DNA from: Viridibacterium sp035456105
GTDB taxonomy: Bacteria > Pseudomonadota > Gammaproteobacteria > Burkholderiales > Rhodocyclaceae
NCBI GenBank assembly: GCA_035456105.1
Contig: DATIDV010000017.1
Span: 186,001 to 250,000, forward strand
Direction: 5' to 3'
DNA length: 64,000 nucleotides
Part shown: positions 57,947-64,000 of the stretch, piece by piece
Layout: each line of letters begins with the position of its first letter
Position numbering within the stretch: the first letter of the stretch is position 1
Notes under the pieces: model-generated
What the model saw: only the letters and a program-made list of their open reading frames with translations
The model's database searches: none
Told to the model about the DNA's origin: nothing
Position numbers and translations under genes: made by a program

Positions 57947-60322
57947 TCAAGACTCCATCGCAGTTTGGCGCACCCGAGGCCGGGCCAGCCGCAGTGCATT
58001 GAGCACCACCAGCAGCGAGCTGCCGGCCATGCCCAGCCCGGCCAGCCAGGGCGGCAGCAGGCCGAACAGCGCCAGTGGAACACAGATTACGTTATAGCCC
58101 GCAGCCCAAACAATATTCTGTTTGACTACCCGCCCCATGCGCCGCGCTTCAGCAATGGCCAGCGGCACATCGGCGAGGCGGTTGGAGAGCAGCACCAGAT
58201 CGGCATCGGACTGGCTCAGCGGCGCGCCACTGCCCATCACGATGGACACATCGGCACGCGACAGCACCGGCCCGTCGTTGATGCCATCACCGACCATGAC
58301 GATGCGCTGTGCCACGCCTTCACCTGACTGCCACGCAGTCACAACGGCAAGTTTGGCCTCCGGGGTCTGCGCGCCGCGTGCGTCCGCGATTCCCGCCTGG
58401 GCCGCCACCGCGCGCACGCTGGCATCGCGATCCCCGGACAGCACGCTAACCTCGACCTGCAGCTTGTGCAGTTCGCTCACGCTGTCGGCAGCGTCCTCGC
58501 GCAGACTCTCGCCGAAATGCAGGATGGCAACAGGCCCGCTCTCGTCGGCAAGGAAGGTGGCAATGCCATCGGTGGTTTCCTGATCTGCGATCTCCCGATG
58601 CGGCCACGCGAAGGCAGCACTGCCGAGACGATACACATGCCCGCCAGTGGCGGCCTCGACGCCGGCACCACGCACTTCGCGCAGATTGGTGAGCACGAGC
58701 AACACGGTATCGTGTGCGACCACGCGCTGTAGTGCACGCGCCACCGGGTGCAGCGAACCAGCCTCCATGGCCGCAGCCAGCGCGAGCACCCAGTCCTGGT
58801 CGACACCTTCACGCAGGCTTTTCAGCGAGGTGAAGACGAGCTGCTCATGGGTCAGCGTGCCGGTCTTGTCGAACACCACGCGCCCGGCGCCGGCGAGTGC
58901 CTCCAGCGCGGCCGGATGCGACACCAGCACGCCACGCCGCGCCAGCAGTCCGCTGGTAGTCAGCACTGCTGCGGGTGTCGCCAGCGACAAGGCGCAAGGG
59001 CAGGTCACGACCAGCACCGACACGGCCACCCACACGGCCCGCGCCGGATCAATGAAGGACCAGACGATGCCCGCCAGTGCGGCGAGGACCAGCACGGTCA
59101 CAAGAAACTTGCCGGCGTAGCGATCGGCCAGCGCGGCAAGACGCGGCTTCTCGCTGGCAGCGCGCGCCATCAGCGCCACGATCTCGCCGAAACGCGATTC
59201 ACGACCAAGGCGCTCGACGCGCACGATCAAAGGCGCATCCAGGTTGTAGCTACCTGCGACGACGCCATCACCTGCGATCTTGGCAACCGGCCGGCCCTCG
59301 CCGGTCAGCAAGGCCTCATCCACCCCCGAGCTGCCTTCCAGCACCACGCCATCGCCCGGAAAGGCCTGACCCACGGCGATCCGCAACACATCACCCACGC
59401 GCAGCTGATGCAACACCACGCGCTGTGCAGCCTGCGAGGCCGGCCAGCCTGCAAGGCGCTCGACCGAGTCGGGCAGGCGCGTGGCCAGGCTCTCCAGACT
59501 CGCCGCCGCCTTGCCACGCGCCAGCGTTTCCAGATAGCGCCCGCCAAGCAGGAAGAACACGAACATGGTCAGCGAGTCGAAGTACGCTTCGCCGCCGGCG
59601 TGCAGCAAAGAGGCCGTGCTCGCTACGAAGGTAATGATGATGCCCAGCGCCACCGGCACATCCATGCCAACGCGGCGCGCCTGCAGATCGCGCCAGGCAT
59701 TGGCAAAGAAAGGGGTCGAGGCGAACAGCAGCACCGGCAGGCTCAGCACGCAGCTGGCCCACTTGAGCAGCATTGCCATGTCGGGCGTGAGATCGTCGGC
59801 CTCGGCGAAGTAGGCCGGCGCGGCGTACATCATCACCTGCATCATGCAGAAGCCGGCCACGAACAATCGCCACAGCGCCTTGCGGCGCTCGTCGCGGCGC
59901 GTCAGGTCCGCCGCGATCTGCTGCACCGGAAAGGGTCGGTAATCCAGCGCGGCGATATCCGCAAAGAGGGAAGACAGGCGCACCTGCTGCGCATCCCACA
60001 CCACGCGTGCGCGGCCAGCCGCAGCATTCACGTCGATGGAGATCACGCCGGGCCGGGCCGCGAGACGATGCTCGATGCCCTGCGCACAACTCGCGCAGCT
60101 CATGCCTTCGATCACCAGCCAGGATTCGACCTGATGCGGCTTGTCCGCAGGGCGGCTGAACTGCGCCTGCACGTCGGCGTCATCAAGTGCCTGGTAGGCC
60201 TCGGCCCGCGCCAATACTGGCCCGGCCGTCAGGGATGCGCCGCGTGGGCGCAGCAGGGGAGGTTCGAGAACGGTATCTGCAGGCACAGGCAATGGGGATG
60301 ACGATGTTTGGGAGCGCCACAT
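57947..60322 (-). CDS. ccoI: Copper P1B-type ATPase for cbb3 assembly, CcoI
   Basis: The protein has about 791 residues. An N-terminal heavy-metal-associated domain carries GMSCASCAQ (CxxC). The CPC membrane motif VTCPCALSLATPAA (about residue 440), phosphorylation site DKTGTLTHEQ (Asp about 485) and hinge MVGDGINDGPVL are typical of P1B ATPases. FixI/CcoI exports copper to the periplasm for the CuB centre of CcoN. I start at ATG 60320-60322 (MWRSQ); an in-frame GTG three codons earlier (60331) is possible. It is divergent from norZ, with an FNR-type box between them. Confidence 0.95.
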   Translation of the reverse strand: MWRSQTSSSPLPVPADTVLEPPLLRPRGASLTAGPVLARAEAYQALDDADVQAQFSRPADKPHQVESWLVIEGMSCASCAQGIEHRLAARPGVISIDVNAAAGRARVVWDAQQVRLSSLFADIAALDYRPFPVQQIAADLTRRDERRKALWRLFVAGFCMMQVMMYAAPAYFAEADDLTPDMAMLLKWASCVLSLPVLLFASTPFFANAWRDLQARRVGMDVPVALGIIITFVASTASLLHAGGEAYFDSLTMFVFFLLGGRYLETLARGKAAASLESLATRLPDSVERLAGWPASQAAQRVVLHQLRVGDVLRIAVGQAFPGDGVVLEGSSGVDEALLTGEGRPVAKIAGDGVVAGSYNLDAPLIVRVERLGRESRFGEIVALMARAASEKPRLAALADRYAGKFLVTVLVLAALAGIVWSFIDPARAVWVAVSVLVVTCPCALSLATPAAVLTTSGLLARRGVLVSHPAALEALAGAGRVVFDKTGTLTHEQLVFTSLKSLREGVDQDWVLALAAAMEAGSLHPVARALQRVVAHDTVLLVLTNLREVRGAGVEAATGGHVYRLGSAAFAWPHREIADQETTDGIATFLADESGPVAILHFGESLREDAADSVSELHKLQVEVSVLSGDRDASVRAVAAQAGIADARGAQTPEAKLAVVTAWQSGEGVAQRIVMVGDGINDGPVLSRADVSIVMGSGAPLSQSDADLVLLSNRLADVPLAIAEARRMGRVVKQNIVWAAGYNVICVPLALFGLLPPWLAGLGMAGSSLLVVLNALRLARPRVRQTAMES

Positions 60323-60435
60323 GCAGGCCACGCGACGCTCGTTGAATCTTTATAGCAAGAGTTTGACTGTAATGCGGTCCGGGCTCGGCACACGGACTAA
60401 CCCACGGCACCTTAATCCGCCACTTCGCGCACTGT

Positions 60436-60449
60436 TTGATCTGGGTCAA
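60436..60449. promoter_or_regulatory. FNR/Dnr-type box in the ccoI-norZ divergent promoter
   Basis: TTGATCTGGGTCAA, one substitution from the dyad consensus, lies almost equally far from the two divergent start codons (about 113 bp from ccoI and 110 bp from norZ). It could serve either or both promoters. Confidence 0.78.
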
Positions 60450-60559
60450 CAGTCGGCTGATTTGTAAGATGTACAAATAATACAGCTTTAGAAGCGGCGC
60501 GCCCAAGCCTTGTGCGGGCGCAGTTTTCGCAGTTCTGTATTCGCGAAGGGGGATTGGAA

Positions 60560-62833
60560 ATGAAAGCAACACGCAAGCTGTGGTACTGGCTGGCGGCCAT
60601 CTTCCTGCTGTCATTCGGCGTACTCGGCTGGATGGGCAGGGAGATTTATCTATCGGCGCCACCGATACCGACGCAGATCGTGCAGACCAATGGCGAGGTG
60701 TTGTTCACCGGCGCCCAGGTCCAGCGCGGTCAGGAAGCCTGGTTCTCGGCGGGCGGACAGCAGCTCGGCTCGGTATGGGGCCACGGCAGCTATGTCGCGC
60801 CGGACTGGTCGGCCGACTGGCTGCATCGTGAAGCCATCGCGCTGCGCGACGCCATTGCACAGGCACGCTACAAGTCGGACTTCGCCACGCTCGATGCGGA
60901 CGAACAGGCCGCAGTCAGCGCCCGTGTGAAGGAAGAGCTGCGCCATAACACCTATGACCCGGCCACCGGCAACATCACGGTCAGCGCCGAACGCGCCGCT
61001 GCCGTCGCCGTGCTCACCAAGCACTACACAGGTCTGTTTGGCGACGAGCCCGCGCTCGAAAGCCTGCGCGAGCAATACGCCATGATCGCCTCCTCGCTGA
61101 AGGACCCGCAGGATCTGCAAGCCCTGCCCGCCTTCTTCTTCTGGACGGCCTGGTCGGCCGCGACGAATCGCCCCGGCGAATCGCATCTGTCATACACCAG
61201 CAACTGGCCGCATGAGCCACTGGTCGACAATGTGCCGACCACCTCCAACGGCATCTGGTCGATCGCCAGCGTGATCCTGCTGATCGCAGCGATTGCCGGC
61301 ATGGTGTGGCTGCACAGCACGCATAAGGAAGAAGCCGATCCGGAACCGCCAAAGACCGATCCGCTGCTCGACCTCAAGCCGACGCCGTCGATGAAGGCCA
61401 CGCGCAAGTACTTCTACGTCGTGATCGGGCTGCTGCTGGCGCAGGTCGGCTTCGGTGCCGTCACCGCCCACTATGCCGTCGAAGGGCAGAACTTCTTCGG
61501 CCTGGCGCTGGCGCAGATCATGCCCTACACGGTGACCCGCACCATCCACACGCAACTCGGCGTGTTGTGGATCGCTACCGCATGGCTTGCCACCGGCCTC
61601 TACATCTCGCCCGCCCTGTCGGGACACGAGCCGAAATTCCAGAAGCTCGGCGTCAACGTGCTGTTCTATGCGCTGCTGCTCATCGTCGTCGGCTCCATCG
61701 CCTGCGGCTGGATCGGCACCATGCAACGCCTCGGCAACGACTTCAGCTTCTGGCTCGGCAATCAAGGCCTCGAATACACCAGCATGGGTCGCATCTGGCA
61801 ATACCTGTTGTTCGCCGGCCTGCTCATCTGGCTCGGCCTGATGGGTCGCGCGCTGTGGCCTGCACTCAAGCGCCCGAGCGAGAGCCGCGGCCTGATCGCC
61901 ATGGTGTTCCTGTCGGCCACCTGTATCGGCGGCTTCTACGCCAGTTCGCTGATGTGGGGCCAGCACAGCCACTACTCGATGATCGAGTACTGGAGATGGT
62001 GGCTGGTGCACCTGTGGGTCGAAGGCTTCTTCGAAGTGTTCGCCACCGCCGTCATCGCGCTCATCTTCACGCGCCTCGGCCTGATCCGCGCCAGCACCGC
62101 CAATACCGCCATCGTCATGGAGACCATCGTGTTCCTGTTCGGCGGCATTCTCGGCACGCTGCATCACCTCTACTTCACCGGCACACCGACCTCGGTGATC
62201 GCCATCGGCGCCATGTTCTCGGCGCTCGAAGTGGTGCCGCTTGCGCTGGTCGGTGCAGAGGGCTATCGCAACTACCGTCGCAGCAAGAGCGCGCCCTGGG
62301 TGGCCACCTACCGTTGGCCCATCCTGTTCTTCATCGCCGTCGGCTTCTGGAATGCGCTGGGTGCAGGCGTGCTCGGCTTCACCATCAACCCGCCGATCTC
62401 GCTGTACTACCTGCAGGGCCTCAACATGACAGCGGCACATGGTCACGCAGCGCTGTTCGGTGTGTACGGCATGCTCGGTATCGGTCTGCTGCTGTTCTGC
62501 CTGCGCGGCCTCTCGCCACGCAGCCTGTGGCAGGACAAGCTGCTCAGCCCGGCCTTCTGGCTGCTCAACATCGGTCTCGCGATGATGGTCTTCATCTCGC
62601 TCGTACCGGCAGGCATCTACCAGGCCTGGGCCAGCATCAGTCACGGCCTGTGGTACGCACGCTCGGCCGAAGTCATCCACTCCAAGCTGATGACCACCCT
62701 CGTGTGGCTGCGCGTGCCGGGTGACATCGTCTTCGCAGCGGGTGTGCTGGTCCTCGGCGTGTTTGCATTGCGCCTGCTGCGTCGCGAACGTGTCACCGTC
62801 ACAGTCGGCACAGCCGAAGGCGCACGCTCATGA
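60560..62833 (+). CDS. norZ: Quinol-dependent nitric oxide reductase (qNOR)
   Basis: The 757-residue protein is a NorB-type heme-copper-family reductase with a long fused N-terminal extension that replaces NorC but lacks a c-type heme motif. The catalytic region carries IHTQLGVLWIATAWLATGLY, WWLVHLWVEGFFEVFATAVI (heme/iron ligand and Glu), GGILGTLHHLYFTGTP (His pair) and AAHGHAALFGVYGMLGIGLL. It reduces NO to N2O with quinol as donor. No norD/norQ genes accompany it, which is common for qNOR acting in detoxification. The ATG at 60560 (MKATRKLWYW) has GGGGGA upstream. Confidence 0.95.
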   Translation: MKATRKLWYWLAAIFLLSFGVLGWMGREIYLSAPPIPTQIVQTNGEVLFTGAQVQRGQEAWFSAGGQQLGSVWGHGSYVAPDWSADWLHREAIALRDAIAQARYKSDFATLDADEQAAVSARVKEELRHNTYDPATGNITVSAERAAAVAVLTKHYTGLFGDEPALESLREQYAMIASSLKDPQDLQALPAFFFWTAWSAATNRPGESHLSYTSNWPHEPLVDNVPTTSNGIWSIASVILLIAAIAGMVWLHSTHKEEADPEPPKTDPLLDLKPTPSMKATRKYFYVVIGLLLAQVGFGAVTAHYAVEGQNFFGLALAQIMPYTVTRTIHTQLGVLWIATAWLATGLYISPALSGHEPKFQKLGVNVLFYALLLIVVGSIACGWIGTMQRLGNDFSFWLGNQGLEYTSMGRIWQYLLFAGLLIWLGLMGRALWPALKRPSESRGLIAMVFLSATCIGGFYASSLMWGQHSHYSMIEYWRWWLVHLWVEGFFEVFATAVIALIFTRLGLIRASTANTAIVMETIVFLFGGILGTLHHLYFTGTPTSVIAIGAMFSALEVVPLALVGAEGYRNYRRSKSAPWVATYRWPILFFIAVGFWNALGAGVLGFTINPPISLYYLQGLNMTAAHGHAALFGVYGMLGIGLLLFCLRGLSPRSLWQDKLLSPAFWLLNIGLAMMVFISLVPAGIYQAWASISHGLWYARSAEVIHSKLMTTLVWLRVPGDIVFAAGVLVLGVFALRLLRRERVTVTVGTAEGARS

Positions 62834-62837
62834 AAAC

Positions 62838-62921
62838 GTAGGTCGGGTTAGCAGCGCGTAACCCGACACCACGCTAACAACGAGTGCACCAGTCGGGTTA
62901 CGCTGCGCTAACCCGACCTAC
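62838..62921. repeat. 30-bp inverted repeat pair, REP-like
   Basis: GTAGGTCGGGTTAGC... (62838-62867) and its near-complement (62892-62921) form inverted arms of 30 bp that differ in a few internal bases. The core GTCGGGTTA/TAACCCGAC occurs four times. It is a second repeat class distinct from the GTCAT-type elements and stands between the norZ stop and its terminator. Confidence 0.75.
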
Positions 62922-62933
62922 ATAAAACCAAAG

Positions 62934-62962
62934 AGGCCCGCGTAACCAACGTGGGCCTTTTC
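62934..62962 (+). terminator. Intrinsic terminator after norZ
   Basis: AGGCCCGCGT (62934-62943) pairs with ACGTGGGCCT (62949-62958), 9 of 10 bases, with a short loop and a following T-run. It ends the norZ transcript 17 bp before the sirB2 start. Confidence 0.75.
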
Positions 62963-62978
62963 ACTTCAGGAGCAGCAT

Positions 62979-63368
62979 ATGGACTACACGCGGTATTACA
63001 TGAGCATCAAGCATGTGCACATCACCTGCGTCGCCCTCAGCATCAGCCTCTTCACCCTGCGCGGCACGCTGCAACTCGCCGGTGTCGAATGGCGACGCTG
63101 GCGCGTCCTGCGCATCGCCCCGCACATCGTCGACAGCGTGCTACTGGGCTCGGCGATCGGGCTGGCGATGACGCTGCATCAATATCCCTTCGTCAACGGT
63201 TGGCTGACCGCCAAGCTGCTGGCGCTATTTGCCTATGTGTGGCTCGGCAAGCGCGCATTGGGTACGGATGCGCGGGGGGAAGGGCTGGTGTGGTTTGCAG
63301 CTGCGCTGCTGACTGTGGCTTACATCGTCGGCGTTGCCGTCACTCATTCGCCGAGTTGGCGGCTGTGA
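62979..63368 (+). CDS. SirB2-family membrane protein
   Basis: This 129-residue membrane protein has four helices and the SirB2 pattern: YYMSIKHVHITCVALSISLF, LRIAPHIVDSVLLGSAIGLA, and VNGWLTAKLLALFAYVWLGK. The family is named for a Salmonella invasion regulator locus, but its biochemical role is unknown. AGGAG precedes the ATG at 62979. It lies directly behind the norZ terminator, so it is probably expressed on its own. Confidence 0.88.
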   Translation: MDYTRYYMSIKHVHITCVALSISLFTLRGTLQLAGVEWRRWRVLRIAPHIVDSVLLGSAIGLAMTLHQYPFVNGWLTAKLLALFAYVWLGKRALGTDARGEGLVWFAAALLTVAYIVGVAVTHSPSWRL

Positions 63369-63518
63369 CGTGACGCAATTCATGCCTGAGCCAGTCTGTC
63401 CAACGCTAAACTGCCAAGAGGAACGAAAAATGGCGATATGCCAGAAGGTTGGAGTTGCCTTATCCGTCAGCGAAGCTAGCAAGCCTTTGATTCCCTGAAT
63501 AACAACCTGACACTCAAT

Positions 63519-63534
63519 CCGATAACGTTATCGG
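63519..63534. promoter_or_regulatory. 16-bp perfect palindrome, candidate operator
   Basis: CCGATAACGTTATCGG is a perfect 16-bp dyad 40 bp upstream of the AT-rich partial gene at 63575. The size and symmetry fit an operator for a dimeric repressor. No cognate regulator is visible in the window. Confidence 0.55.
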
Positions 63535-63574
63535 ACAAGGTGTCGTCCACTTCACGTTAGCCCAGCACATCTTT

Positions 63575-64000
63575 ATGACGCCAATCATCACTTTCCTTTC
63601 AGACTACTGGATTGCAATCACTGTCACATTCGTCGTGTTTGTCGGCGTGTTTCTTTTAGTAAGAGGAGTTCGCGCGGATTTATCACGAGCACGCTTTGAT
63701 CGCGACTATGACTCCTACATAATTCGACCCGATGGCTCAATGCTGTCCCAGCATGATGAAGAGATTCAGATTATTAGCACCCTCATTTCTCGTGATGACG
63801 TTACTCTGAGGATTCTTGAAGAAATATCCGATGTAAAGGCGCGAGCACAGTCCGGTTCTGCAGATGCAGTCCGGCTCCGCAAGCTTGCTCGCATACGGTA
63901 CAGCCTGAGGAAAATACTAAAAGAGTCTGTAAGAGAAGAGGTGTTTCCTGCTTTAAGAGATCGTGTCGTGTTCTTACTGGACGAAATCACGAAAGAAGCT
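63575..64000 (+). CDS. AT-rich membrane-anchored protein of unknown function (partial)
   Basis: The frame from ATG 63575 stays open for 142 codons to the window edge. It begins MTPIITFLSDYWIAITVTFV and has one membrane helix (about residues 12-32), then a charged helical cytoplasmic part (DYDSYIIRPDGSMLSQHDEE; DDVTLRILEEISDVKARAQS). Codon use is markedly more AT-rich than in neighbouring genes, suggesting horizontal origin. No family is recognised. Confidence 0.6.
   Translation, partial: MTPIITFLSDYWIAITVTFVVFVGVFLLVRGVRADLSRARFDRDYDSYIIRPDGSMLSQHDEEIQIISTLISRDDVTLRILEEISDVKARAQSGSADAVRLRKLARIRYSLRKILKESVREEVFPALRDRVVFLLDEITKEA

Noticed and set aside
61190..62680. Minus-strand open frame of about 496 codons opposite norZ
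   Set aside because: norZ is certain, with all catalytic histidines; the antisense translation shows no family pattern.

Overview
This is a 64 kb stretch of a GC-rich, Gram-negative chromosome. The gene families (Ysc/Bsc-type type III secretion, BvgS-like sensor, cbb3 oxidase cluster, quinol NO reductase) and the FNR-type boxes suggest a facultatively anaerobic betaproteobacterium, possibly Rhodocyclales-like. No rRNA, tRNA or CRISPR array was seen, so the taxonomic placement is inference.

Region 1 (1-9.7 kb, minus strand) is most of a Ysc/Bsc-family type III secretion operon. In transcription order it reads sctD, E, F, G, I, J, K, L, N, O, P, Q and the start of sctR, which runs off the left edge. 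Many junctions are 1-4 bp overlaps. sctQ carries a clear internal ribosome binding site and ATG for a short C-terminal product. The secretin, export gate proteins S/T/U/V, translocators and effectors are outside the window.

Region 2 (9.7-20.5 kb) starts with a noncoding stretch that holds a 107-bp MITE-like inverted repeat and a triplet of 20-bp repeats. A minus-strand signalling operon follows: an MHYT-domain hybrid kinase, a REC-HD-GYP protein and a 1678-residue BvgS-like hybrid kinase. Region 3 (20.5-25.6 kb) is accessory: a DUF6429-like protein, an AT-rich secreted protein, a truncated IS1182-type transposase, an outer-membrane barrel candidate, a periplasmic repeat protein and an AraC regulator.

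Region 4 (25.8-30.3 kb) repeats the kinase plus REC-HD-GYP arrangement in a second, plus-strand module. All three hybrid kinases end in an Hpt domain followed by a similar short helical tail. Region 5 (30.5-34.8 kb) has a LysR regulator divergent from an alpha/beta hydrolase, an aldo/keto reductase and a chimeric gene. That gene joins the first residues of a short-chain dehydrogenase to the second half of a 14-helix MFS exporter, apparently through a deletion.

Region 6 (34.8-46.3 kb) contains a formate channel (focA), a GNAT acetyltransferase, a ThrE-type exporter, and pflB and pflA for pyruvate formate-lyase. It also has a degraded PAS-GGDEF gene with a nonsense codon and a frameshift, REP-like repeats and a KfrA-like protein. 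Region 7 (46.6-63 kb) is a low-oxygen and nitric oxide block: nitronate monooxygenase, nnrS, a hemerythrin-like protein, a TauE/SafE-type protein, hemN, a FixH-like protein, ccoG, ccoP, ccoQ, ccoO, ccoN, ccoS, ccoI and a divergent quinol-dependent NO reductase. Five FNR/Dnr-type boxes precede pflB, the nitronate monooxygenase gene, hemN, ccoN and the ccoI/norZ divergent promoter. They tie the fermentative and microaerobic genes into one probable oxygen/NO regulon. The right edge holds a SirB2 gene and an AT-rich partial gene behind a 16-bp palindrome.
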